Counted from the stretch's first letter, positions 7,085 through 13,959 are shown. The stretch is DNA of 14,220 nt from RGIG4140 sp045655105 (GCA_045655105.1 JAZOOQ010000002.1:1-14220); one strand, 5' to 3'. Notes: a model not told the origin generated them from the sequence alone. Translations and numbers: made by a program.

Positions 7085-7705
7085 TTATTTCATCTGTTTT
7101 AAAAAAGCAGATAAGCAATTTAATTGTTTTTCAAATTCATATCTGGTGAACACGGTTTCTTCCTTATTTGTTTTGCCAATGGAATGCAAAATAGGGCGAT
7201 CAACTTTTTTTAAAACTTGGCGAAAAAGCGGGTTTTGAATGGCGGCAATGTAAACTTCGTCAACTAAATGATCATATTCTTCGCTATAACGATTTATCTT
7301 TTGCCCTTGCCAATAAAGGAATCCCGTTTCTTTCCAATCATAATCAGAAGCAACTTGAATATAAACGGCATTTATTCCTTGATAAGAAAAAACAAGTTTT
7401 TGTATCTCTGGATCAGGGAACTTAATCCCTTGGAAAAAAGATTCTAAACTCTGTAACCGATGCCCTTTAAAATCAAATTCATAAGGAAACAAGTTTGATA
7501 AAGCTTTAGCTAACGGATTTTTGGCTTTATATCCCACATTGATCCAGCTTTCAGACAGGGGGATTAGATTGCCTTCATCATCTTCCAATGGAAGCTCATC
7601 GCAATAAGCCTTTTCATTAATATATTGAATTTCTTTTTGCTGAAAAACATAATTTTTCTTAAATTCTTTAAACAACAATAATTCTTTTTGAAAATTCTTT
7701 TCCAT
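7085..7705 (-). CDS. NADAR-like (YbiA/DUF1768-type) protein
   Basis: This is a 206-residue cytosolic protein. From about residue 65 the order of motifs fits the NADAR fold: LSNLFPYEFDFKGHRL (69-84), SLESFFQGIKF (86-96, matching the family's sEhyfQa.K block), YWQGQKINRYSEEY (131-144) and NPLFRQVLKK (158-167). Residues 1-60 are a family-specific N-terminal extension. Some NADAR proteins cleave N-glycosidic bonds of ADP-ribosylated or ribosylated substrates, including riboflavin-pathway intermediates; which substrate applies here cannot be read. GGAG (complement of 7712-7715) 6 nt upstream supports the ATG. It is convergent with the 6157 gene and divergent from autotransporter 2. The assignment rests on motif memory, so the fold is likely and the function uncertain. 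Confidence 0.65.
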   Translation of the reverse strand: MEKNFQKELLLFKEFKKNYVFQQKEIQYINEKAYCDELPLEDDEGNLIPLSESWINVGYKAKNPLAKALSNLFPYEFDFKGHRLQSLESFFQGIKFPDPEIQKLVFSYQGINAVYIQVASDYDWKETGFLYWQGQKINRYSEEYDHLVDEVYIAAIQNPLFRQVLKKVDRPILHSIGKTNKEETVFTRYEFEKQLNCLSAFLKQMK

Positions 7706-7744
7706 GTGTTTCTCCGGTAAGGCAAATCAGTTTAAGATAAAACC

Positions 7745-7773
7745 AACATATCAGATGTTTTTCAAAAAGGCAA
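7745..7773 (-). promoter_or_regulatory. candidate promoter of the NADAR-like gene
   Basis: On the minus strand, TTGCCT (complement of 7768-7773), 17 bp and TATGTT (complement of 7745-7750) lie about 40 bp before the start codon. The -10 sequence is the same as that of autotransporter 1. Confidence 0.45.
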
Positions 7774-7977
7774 GAATAGTTCAAAAAGAATAAAACCCCT
7801 TTGAAAACGGTTATATATCTCATTAAAACAAAACGTTGAGAGGAGTTATAATTTGGCGATACGATGAAAAATAATAAAAAAGATTTCAATTATTAAATTT
7901 TTGAGCTGGTGCTTTACTTTTATATTTTTTTATGTTATTTCTTTTTTTAGGGCAATTATTTGCTTTAAGCATCAATT

Positions 7978-8189
7978 GGTGCTCGGCTGTCGTAAGCTGT
8001 TATCACACTCGGTGTTAGGGTATAACATCGTTATGTTGTCTGCCTTTTTTAGGGGTGGAGGACTAATATATCCCCGATTATAGCAATATGGTCGGGGAGC
8101 TTTTAGTGTATGTTCAGGAGCTTATTTTTTATAAGCTTTAAAGGCTAAAAGGTCATTACAGTGTGATATGATTTACGAACTTCCCGACC
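7978..8189 (+). promoter_or_regulatory. structured leader RNA upstream of autotransporter 2
   Basis: This GC-richer patch lacks a credible ORF but has many exact pairings. P1 is GGTCGGGGAG (8090-8099) with CTTCCCGACC (8180-8189), 10 bp including one G-T. P2 is CTTTTAG (8100-8106) with CTAAAAG (8145-8151), stacked directly on P1. P3 is AGCTTAT (8119-8125) with ATAAGCT (8131-8137). An alternative hairpin, TCCCCGAT (8071-8078) with GTCGGGGA (8091-8098), uses the same 5' strand as P1 and excludes it. Upstream, TGTTAT and ATAACA (about 7999-8004 and 8021-8026) enclose an ACAC/GTGT mini-hairpin. The P1 3' strand overlaps the first three bases of the terminator stem at 8187. This is the layout expected of a riboswitch- or attenuator-type leader; a standalone sRNA is the alternative. 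No known class is recognised. Possible promoters upstream (TATAAT at 7847-7852; TTGAGC 7901 with TATTTT 7923) are weak. The rest, 7706-7977, holds nothing else I can support. Confidence 0.55.
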
Positions 8190-8217
8190 ACCAGTTGAAA
8201 AATTGGTGGTTTTTTTT
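8187..8217 (+). terminator. strong intrinsic terminator just before autotransporter 2
   Basis: ACCACCAGTT (8187-8196) pairs with AATTGGTGGT (8201-8210) through ten pairs (one G-T), closed by a GAAA tetraloop and followed by T8211-T8217. Only 18 nt separate it from the autotransporter ATG at 8236, so the gene's transcript must pass through it. Confidence 0.88.
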
Positions 8218-8235
8218 AACAAATAGGGAGTTTGT

Positions 8236-11196
8236 ATGAAAAAATTTTATATATCATTATTGGCAACAACTTGTTTGGCGTTTATTTGTGATGTAAATGC
8301 TCAAACGGTTGTTTCATCTTTAACTGATTTGAAATTAAGATTGGAAGATCCGGAAACAGCGAATATTATTTTTGATGCAACGGGAATTGAGAATCTTGCA
8401 GATTATTATTTAGAGATTGGGGTTGGTAAAAATCTCACTATGCAAAATATTGACTCATGGAAAGTGGCGGAACAAACAAATAAAAACAATGAAAAGCGAC
8501 TGATTTACAATCAAGGAACTCTCTCTTTAAAAAATATTGATATTTCAAATAACAAATTGGTTAGTTCGGGTGGTGTGTCAAAAAGCGGTGCAGTTATATT
8601 GAATAAAGGGAGCATTGATGAGATATCCGATTTTGTTTTTGATAATAACTATATTAATGGTGTTGCGGCAACATATGGTGGGCTTATTTATAATTACTCA
8701 AAATCAAAAATTGAAAAAATTGCAAATGGAAAATTTTCAAACAATGAACTTTATACATCGGTTAAAGGAGCGCCGCATGGGGCTGTTATTTTTAATAACG
8801 ACGCGTATATTGGGTTGATCGATAATGTTATTTTTGAAAATAATAAGATGAGCTCCGGAAAAGATTTTTCAGGAGGCGCTCATGGAACGGTGATTGATAA
8901 TAATTCAGGTGGCGTGATTGGTAAAATCAGTAATTCAAAATTTATCAATAACGCTGTTTATCGAATTGGGGATAAATATGATAGCTCTGTTCATGCTTCG
9001 GGTGGCGCGATTGATAATTATGGCATCATTTATGAAATTTCAGATTCTTATTTTGAAAAGAATTATGCAAGTGTTCAAGGGAATAATTTGCCGGTAAGTG
9101 GGGGTGCGATTTTTGTTGCTTATTTAGGTAATTCAGACCCGGGTTATATCGAAAAGATGAACCGTTTAACATTTCTTGAAAATTATGTTTATTCAAAAAA
9201 AGGAATGGCTATTGGCGGTGCTTTTAGAATGGGAGGTGTGGCTCCGAAAGTTGATTTTATTGGTAATTCAACCTTCCAAGGAAACTATGCAGAAAGTGAG
9301 ACAGGTTTAGCTATGGGTGGTGCGATTCATTCAACGGGGCAAATCAATCAGATTTCAAACACCATTTTTGATCAAAACTATGCTCTTTCAAAATCGGATA
9401 TTGCTGCAGGCGGAGCATTTTACATGTCTTCAAGCGGCGGGGAAGTGTTTACAAAAGATATTCAAGCAACATTTACCAAAAATTACACTCAATCAGAAAT
9501 AAATGCTATCGGTGGTGCTGTTTATGTTGGAGTTGATACAAGTTTGAAAGGCTATTTAACGGCTTCATTTAATCAAAACTATGCTGTTGGGGAAGGGGAT
9601 GCTGCCGTTGCTTTAGGTGGCGCAATATATAATACGGGAACAATTGAAAATATAACGGGGTCTGAATTTTTAGGCAACTTTGTTTCTGCAAATGGGCAAG
9701 CGCAAGGTGGTGCTATTTATAATATCGGCACAATCAGTTTTTCTGGAACCAATATTTTTAAAAATAACAAGGCCGGCTCATCATATAATGATATACATAA
9801 TGACGGGCACATCACTTTTGCAGGAGATATAACATTAGATGGCGGAATTACCGGTGGTGGTGATATTTCTTTTAAAAACGGCGCTTCTTTAACCATGCAG
9901 TTAGATAAAACAACGATTGAAGCCAATACTGTCACATTTGAAGGAAAGAATAATTTAAATATTATTTTTGATGAATCAGTTGAAGATAAAGAATATGATT
10001 TTATTACAACTCAACAAGAATCCGGATTAATCGGACTTCAAAATGTTTCAATTCAAGATAACCTTTTTTATAGTTTATCACTGACGCAAAACGGAAAAAT
10101 CAGTGCGTTGAAAAAGACAAATGAAGATATTAAAAATACGTTAACTCAAAAAATGAATGAAAAGAATGCCGATATGGCGTTGGCGCTTATTTCGTTAAAA
10201 GAAGAGGGAACAAAGAAAGCACAAGAATTTGCTTTAAAAATTAATGAAAGTCTTCAAAGTGGATCTTATAAAACGGTCAATGATTCGTTAAATGATTTAT
10301 CACCGACAAATTCATCGGTGGCAACTCAATTATCTTTGACATTGAACACATTGTTAACAGGTATAACAAGTTCACGGGTTGATACAAAAGGGCGCTCCGG
10401 CGGAGATGTTTTTTCAAATAATGCATTGTGGGTAAAAGCGCTTTATAACCATGCAAAAGAATCAAGTTCCTCTTCATCAGAAGGTTTTTCCGGTAACACA
10501 AAAGGGCTTGTTTTTGGACTTGATGGTAAAATTAACGATACGCTTACATTGGGTGTCGGATATGCATATAGTCAAACGGATGCCGATGCTGGAAGAAAGA
10601 ATATTGAAATTGACGGCAACACATTGTTTCTTTATGGAACATACCAGCCCAATCGTTGGAGAGCCGACTGGTTATTCTCTTATGGGAAAAATAGCTATAC
10701 GGAAGAAAAAATGCCTTTGAATATGCCTTTGAGGGCTAAATATGATGTTGATGCTTATATGATGAATTTGATGATGGGATATGAATTTGATTTCGGATTC
10801 ACCCCGCAAACAGGACTTCGTTATTTAATCGTTGATCAAGAAGATTATTTTGATGGTATTCAATATGTTAAAAGTGATTCAAATGATATTTTAACAATGG
10901 TTGCCGGAGGTAGCTATAATAAGGATTTTAAAAGGAAAGATTTTGTTTTGAAATCAATGGTTAAAGCTTATGCAACTTATGATTTGAATGATACGGATAA
11001 TCGCACTTACGTTCAATTTTCGGAAGGCTCAAATTATAAAATTAATTCAGAAGGCTTGGCTCGTTTCGGTGTTGAAACCGGTGCAAAATTGAGTTTGTTT
11101 ATGGGGGATGTTGAAATGTCATTGGAATATGACGGGCGTTTCAAAAAAGATTATCAAGATCACACTGGCTCAATTAATTTAAAATATAATTTTTAA
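8236..11196 (+). CDS. autotransporter 2 with Pmp-like GGA[IVF]/FxxN passenger
   Basis: This is a 986-residue type Va autotransporter. Residues 1-22 are a textbook signal peptide (MKKFYISLLATTCLAFICDVNA, cut before QTVV). Residues about 85-520 carry about twelve FxxN motifs (FDNN, FSNN, FENN, FINN, FEKN, FQGN, FNQN) alternating with GGA[IVF], giving a longer beta-helix than in the first autotransporter. Residues about 520-590 (NDIHNDG, TLDGGITGGGDISF, KTTIEANTVTFEG) are nearly the same as in the paralogue. A helical linker follows, GRSGGD begins at 719, and the roughly 260-residue barrel ends INLKYNF with the expected terminal Phe. GGGAG (8226-8230) lies 5 nt before the ATG. Expression is probably controlled by the terminator at 8187-8217, because there is no room for a promoter between it and the gene. 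The ligand is unknown. Confidence 0.95.
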   Translation: MKKFYISLLATTCLAFICDVNAQTVVSSLTDLKLRLEDPETANIIFDATGIENLADYYLEIGVGKNLTMQNIDSWKVAEQTNKNNEKRLIYNQGTLSLKNIDISNNKLVSSGGVSKSGAVILNKGSIDEISDFVFDNNYINGVAATYGGLIYNYSKSKIEKIANGKFSNNELYTSVKGAPHGAVIFNNDAYIGLIDNVIFENNKMSSGKDFSGGAHGTVIDNNSGGVIGKISNSKFINNAVYRIGDKYDSSVHASGGAIDNYGIIYEISDSYFEKNYASVQGNNLPVSGGAIFVAYLGNSDPGYIEKMNRLTFLENYVYSKKGMAIGGAFRMGGVAPKVDFIGNSTFQGNYAESETGLAMGGAIHSTGQINQISNTIFDQNYALSKSDIAAGGAFYMSSSGGEVFTKDIQATFTKNYTQSEINAIGGAVYVGVDTSLKGYLTASFNQNYAVGEGDAAVALGGAIYNTGTIENITGSEFLGNFVSANGQAQGGAIYNIGTISFSGTNIFKNNKAGSSYNDIHNDGHITFAGDITLDGGITGGGDISFKNGASLTMQLDKTTIEANTVTFEGKNNLNIIFDESVEDKEYDFITTQQESGLIGLQNVSIQDNLFYSLSLTQNGKISALKKTNEDIKNTLTQKMNEKNADMALALISLKEEGTKKAQEFALKINESLQSGSYKTVNDSLNDLSPTNSSVATQLSLTLNTLLTGITSSRVDTKGRSGGDVFSNNALWVKALYNHAKESSSSSSEGFSGNTKGLVFGLDGKINDTLTLGVGYAYSQTDADAGRKNIEIDGNTLFLYGTYQPNRWRADWLFSYGKNSYTEEKMPLNMPLRAKYDVDAYMMNLMMGYEFDFGFTPQTGLRYLIVDQEDYFDGIQYVKSDSNDILTMVAGGSYNKDFKRKDFVLKSMVKAYATYDLNDTDNRTYVQFSEGSNYKINSEGLARFGVETGAKLSLFMGDVEMSLEYDGRFKKDYQDHTGSINLKYNF

Positions 11197-11210
11197 ATTT
11201 GGATAAAAGA

Positions 11211-11244
11211 AAAGAGAGTCTTTTGTTGGACTCTCTTTTTTTTT
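11211..11244 (+). terminator. intrinsic terminator of autotransporter 2
   Basis: AAAGAGAGTC (11211-11220) pairs with GACTCTCTTT (11229-11238) around an 8-nt loop, with T11236-T11244 following. It starts 14 nt after the stop codon. Confidence 0.92.
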
Positions 11245-11299
11245 GAAGAAAACAATCATTAAGGAGCAGGATTATGGATTGAATGAGAGATAGATTGTA

Positions 11300-11421
11300 A
11301 TTCCCATTTTTAAAAATGCTTCCCTTTCGGCACGCAACCGCTCGTCCGTCATTAAAAATGCCGTCTCGTGGGCTATCGCCTCGAACCTGCTTTAGTCCTC
11401 ATCCCCCAGCGCTCCCCATAT
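11300..11421. repeat. GC-rich non-coding element 1
   Basis: A GC-rich island sits in AT-rich DNA between two terminators. It starts with the perfect palindrome CATTTTTAAAAATG (11305-11318), then contains CGGCA (11328-11332) complementary to TGCCG (11359-11363), and a second TTAAAAATGC at about 11353-11361. A similar element precedes a near-identical terminator at 13960-14067. On the minus strand a frame of 39 codons without a start codon runs 11391-11275, and a second frame is also largely open, so coding is doubtful. It may be a dispersed genomic repeat or a structured RNA. Confidence 0.5.
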
Positions 11422-11453
11422 AAAAAAACCACCCATAAAGGGTGGTGTTTTTA
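11422..11453. terminator. bidirectional terminator at end of Nudix operon
   Basis: CCACCC (11429-11434) pairs with GGGTGG (11440-11445), loop ATAAA, flanked by A7 on the left and GTTTTT on the right. It acts for the minus-strand Nudix transcript (53 nt past its stop) and could also act on the plus strand. Outside the loop it is the same sequence as the hairpin at 14068-14101. Confidence 0.85.
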
Positions 11454-11505
11454 TAAATGGTGAGGGGTATTTTGCAAAACGAGGGCTAGATTCGGGGACT
11501 TTTAG

Positions 11506-11913
11506 TTAATACTTCAAAAAAACTTCTATGATTTTATCTTTAATTTTATCTGGTTTCAGAGGTAAATTTTTTACTTCATCAATGCTTGCTTCCACAAGCT
11601 CATACTGGTTGTCTGGCGTGTTCCACTTTTTCCATTCTGTTCCAGTCGGTTTTGCACGATCAATTTCCTTACAAACATAAAAGTCCACGCTATTTTGTCG
11701 TTCAAGATCATCGAAATGAAAAGCAAAAACCGGTTTATCAACGATGCTTCCGCTTTCTTCTTTTAACTCACGTAATAGAGCCTGTTCGGATGTTTCGCCA
11801 TCTTCAATACCGCCACCGATTGTAACATAATACACCCCATCCGGTTTAGTCCGTTTCATCACTAGCAGTTTATTCTCTTTTGTAATTATGATTGCTCTGG
11901 CAGATTTACGCAT
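11506..11913 (-). CDS. Nudix hydrolase
   Basis: This is a 135-residue single-domain Nudix protein of usual length. The full Nudix box GX5EX7REUXEEXGU is present: G34, E40, R48-E49-L50, E52-E53 and G55; E52/E53 would hold the catalytic Mg2+ or Mn2+. The family hydrolyses nucleoside diphosphates linked to another moiety, such as (d)NTPs, ADP-ribose or NADH; nothing here fixes the substrate. Its ATG lies within the last codons of the upstream gene (overlap 11906-11913), so the two are translationally coupled and probably act in one pathway. AAGGA lies 11 nt before the start, rather far, which fits coupling. A bidirectional terminator ends the operon. Confidence 0.93.
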   Translation of the reverse strand: MRKSARAIIITKENKLLVMKRTKPDGVYYVTIGGGIEDGETSEQALLRELKEESGSIVDKPVFAFHFDDLERQNSVDFYVCKEIDRAKPTGTEWKKWNTPDNQYELVEASIDEVKNLPLKPDKIKDKIIEVFLKY

Positions 11914-12787
11914 TGTTCAAAATTTCCTTTATTTCTTTCGCATATTTTTGCTTTGTTTCAGGAACGCTTAAATGTTGTGCTAATAAAATGGGCGTATCCA
12001 AAGTAATATCTGGGTAATGAACACGCATTTGTTTTAAGGCCGTTTCCATATCTGGTGTATGCTCATCATATCCGTCAATTTCGATAGCTTGGCGCAAAGG
12101 CACATAATACACATGTGTCACATAAACAACCTCAGACCACTGTTCTTTTGGGCAGTCTTTATAGACTAAAAAACCTTTATGAATAAAGCCTTCATTTAGA
12201 CGAAAAGTGGAAGTTTTTTCTCCGTTCAAAAGGGCTGTCCAACGCCTTTCAACCAAATGTAACCATTGTTGTTTTGGCGAGAGAGCATGTTCCACAAAAC
12301 CTTTGATAACTTCGGCAGTTTCTTTGGGTGTTTGATGGTCATTATTGATGATAAAGTCGGAATAGGAACGATTTTGATAGCCTTCCTCATACATCTCTTT
12401 GATTCTGTTTCGTTCCCAATCGTCCAGTTCTCGTGTACCACGATTTTTTAAACATTCTTCCAAACTAGGGGCAAGGGTAATGTTCAAAAATTTCGTTGTA
12501 TCATCCGCCATAGATGACCATTTTTTATAACTGTTTTCGCTGATAGGATAGGCAAATATAACTGTTTCGTATTTACGGGATTGCTTTAAAGCTAAGAGTG
12601 TTTCATTTAGGCGTTTTTGGCGTTCTGCCCAACCATCCTGCATAGAAAGTCCCAATTTTGCTTCTTCTTCGTCACTCATTAACTCATCTACTTCAATAAA
12701 GATAGCATTGGGCAACAGATTTACCAAAATTTTTGAAACCGTTGATTTTCCAGAATTTATAGGCCCGTTGATGTTGAGTATCAGCAT
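11906..12787 (-). CDS. P-loop kinase fused to ASCH-like domain
   Basis: This is a 293-residue protein. Residues 1-165 form a P-loop small-molecule or nucleotide kinase: Walker A GPINSGKST (8-16), an acidic strand end IFIEVDE (29-35, D34 possibly binding metal or substrate), and a charged lid-like segment LKNRGTRELDDWERNRIKEMYEEG (113-136). Residues about 172-290 look like an ASCH domain: WTALLNGEKTSTFRL (183-197, the G-x-K-x-x-T-x-R signature), a Gly-rich turn, then VVYVTHVYYVPL. ASCH domains bind RNA or modified nucleosides, and one branch (YqfB) is an amidohydrolase. AAGGA lies 6 nt before the ATG. The gene overlaps the Nudix gene by 8 nt. The pairing suggests salvage, repair or modification of a nucleotide-type metabolite, or RNA; the substrate is not identifiable. 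Confidence 0.8.
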   Translation of the reverse strand: MLILNINGPINSGKSTVSKILVNLLPNAIFIEVDELMSDEEEAKLGLSMQDGWAERQKRLNETLLALKQSRKYETVIFAYPISENSYKKWSSMADDTTKFLNITLAPSLEECLKNRGTRELDDWERNRIKEMYEEGYQNRSYSDFIINNDHQTPKETAEVIKGFVEHALSPKQQWLHLVERRWTALLNGEKTSTFRLNEGFIHKGFLVYKDCPKEQWSEVVYVTHVYYVPLRQAIEIDGYDEHTPDMETALKQMRVHYPDITLDTPILLAQHLSVPETKQKYAKEIKEILNNA

Positions 12788-12819
12788 TGTTTGTCCTTAT
12801 TTAACGTTGCGTTGATTGT

Positions 12820-12848
12820 ATTTTAGTAATATTTCTTTAAAATTACAA
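12820..12848 (-). promoter_or_regulatory. proximal promoter of the kinase-ASCH/Nudix operon
   Basis: On the minus strand, TTGTAA (complement of 12843-12848), 17 bp and TAAAAT (complement of 12820-12825) lie about 33 bp before the ATG of the kinase-ASCH gene. Confidence 0.55.
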
Positions 12849-12866
12849 GAATAAAAATTTGATTGT

Positions 12867-12895
12867 ATTTTAATAATATTTCTTTAAAATTGCAA
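12867..12895 (-). promoter_or_regulatory. distal duplicate promoter of the kinase-ASCH/Nudix operon
   Basis: The second repeat copy gives TTGCAA (complement of 12890-12895), 17 bp and TAAAAT (complement of 12867-12872), exactly 47 bp upstream of the proximal promoter. The -35 differs by one base between copies. Confidence 0.5.
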
Positions 12896-12910
12896 GAATA
12901 AAAAAAAGTA

Positions 12911-12940
12911 TTGACAAAATAAAGAGGAGAGTGATATACT
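12911..12940 (+). promoter_or_regulatory. promoter of the 301-residue gene
   Basis: TTGACA (12911-12916), an 18-bp spacer and TATACT (12935-12940) precede the gene by 35 bp. The perfect -35 begins 16 bp after the -35 of the opposing distal promoter, so divergent polymerases would compete in this spacer. Confidence 0.75.
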
Positions 12941-12975
12941 GAGCATATAGTTTCATTTAATAAAGGATAAATACC

Positions 12976-13881
12976 ATGGAAAAAATGACAGACGAACAAT
13001 TGCGGCTTATTGCTGCAAACTTAGATGAAAAAGTTTTTCGCGAAGTGTATAATAAGCATTCAAAAAACAAAACAGTTAACGAAGCGATTGAAAAGTTAAA
13101 TGCTTTAGGGGATCTGTATTTTGAGGATAACTGTAGTCCGTATAAACACACTGATAGAGTGGCGTCCTTAGGGGATTATATTCATACAAAATTATCCACG
13201 GATAAATATTTGGTTTTGACGCCCTGGGTACCGAGTAATGTTTATACATTTGGTGAAAGTGTCGTGTTTGCGTTTAAAACAACTCAAATGCCTGTTGTAA
13301 CGATTTTTAATGGTACGCCAGTATGGGTATCGGATAAGATTAAATCCGGTAAAGACTTCTATGATTTATGGAAAAGTGAAGAAACGCGCCGTTATGAAGA
13401 ATATAAAAAGACTCCAGAGTATGCTCAAGCACAAGCTGAGCGAGAAAAAGCTGAACGCATTCGTCAAGCAGAAAATGCATTGGTTGATGCCAAAATTTCG
13501 GATATTAAAATCAATGTAGGTGGTTTTGAACAAGAATGGAAAGAATGTTGTGAATCTGCACCGGATAGATATTGTAAGGGCGTTGTTGAATATATGGATC
13601 GTTGGGCCAGATTGATGCAATATGAAATGCAAAAACAAGGTACTGGTTTGACGAAAAAAATTGTGTTTGAAACTGAAAATTTGGCCGATAATGGGCAAAG
13701 TGGTTGTTCTGCAGCTATGGCGAGACATCGGTTGTATCTTTATTGGTATTTAGGTGTTGAATTGGCTAAAATTTGCAAAGAAAAATATCAAGATGACCCA
13801 ACCCCTAAGAAAGTTCAAGGTGGGCGTGATAAGTTAATTCAACAGCAACAAATTAACAAAAAACGACAAAATTCAAAATAA
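12976..13881 (+). CDS. conserved-looking hypothetical protein with central coiled coil
   Basis: This 301-residue protein is one I do not recognise. Three parts are visible. Residues 1-125 are a mixed alpha/beta region rich in aromatic residues (YFEDNCSPYKHTD 48-60; LVLTPWVPSNVYTFGESVVF 79-98; IFNGTPVWVSD 110-120). Residues about 133-175 are a strongly charged helix or coiled coil (EETRRYEEYKKTPEYAQAQA). Residues about 183-270 are a helical domain with six Trp/Tyr-rich turns (VVEYMDRWARLMQYEM 203-218; RHRLYLYWYLGVELAKI 250-266). The tail is Gln/Lys-rich. Cys 53, 191, 192, 200, 244 and 267 are present but form no zinc motif. There is no signal peptide. AAAGGA 8 nt before ATG 12976 fixes the start. 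It is divergent from the kinase-ASCH/Nudix operon and enclosed with it by similar elements, so a shared process is possible but unproven. Confidence 0.85.
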   Translation: MEKMTDEQLRLIAANLDEKVFREVYNKHSKNKTVNEAIEKLNALGDLYFEDNCSPYKHTDRVASLGDYIHTKLSTDKYLVLTPWVPSNVYTFGESVVFAFKTTQMPVVTIFNGTPVWVSDKIKSGKDFYDLWKSEETRRYEEYKKTPEYAQAQAEREKAERIRQAENALVDAKISDIKINVGGFEQEWKECCESAPDRYCKGVVEYMDRWARLMQYEMQKQGTGLTKKIVFETENLADNGQSGCSAAMARHRLYLYWYLGVELAKICKEKYQDDPTPKKVQGGRDKLIQQQQINKKRQNSK

Positions 13882-13888
13882 AAACTTC

Positions 13889-13918
13889 AAAGCCCCTCCT
13901 AAAAATAGGTGGGGTTTT
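13889..13918 (+). terminator. intrinsic terminator of the 301-residue gene
   Basis: AAAGCCCCTCCT (13889-13900) pairs with AGGTGGGGTTTT (13907-13918) with one internal mismatch and a G-T, loop AAAAAT, ending in TTTT. It begins 7 nt after the stop codon. Confidence 0.85.
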
Positions 13919-13959
13919 GCATATCTGAATAAATATCGTATAGTGTTATAAAATGGAGG

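Larger units (their letters stand above)
12812..12904. repeat. 47-bp tandem duplication in divergent spacer
   Basis: The unit starting TTGATTGTATTTT is present at 12812-12858 and again from 12859. The copies differ at only two positions (AGTAAT versus AATAAT; TTACAAG versus TTGCAAG). Each copy carries a complete minus-strand promoter. The near-identity suggests a recent duplication. Confidence 0.9.

Noticed and set aside
7901..8083. 60-codon plus-strand frame upstream of autotransporter 2
   Set aside because: It starts at a TTG without a ribosome-binding site and crosses the base-paired leader; better explained as structured RNA.
8071..8217. tmRNA, 6S, SRP RNA or RNase P RNA
   Set aside because: The conserved core sequences I know for these RNAs are absent.
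10277..10720. Frames of 74 and 89 codons within autotransporter 2
   Set aside because: Shadow frames of a well-supported gene; no independent signals.
11374..11392. tRNA T-arm-like GGTTCGAGGC on the minus strand in element 1
   Set aside because: No acceptor stem, anticodon arm or D-arm can be placed around it.
12812..12904. CRISPR array
   Set aside because: There are only two adjacent copies with no unique spacers and no cas genes; it is a simple tandem duplication.
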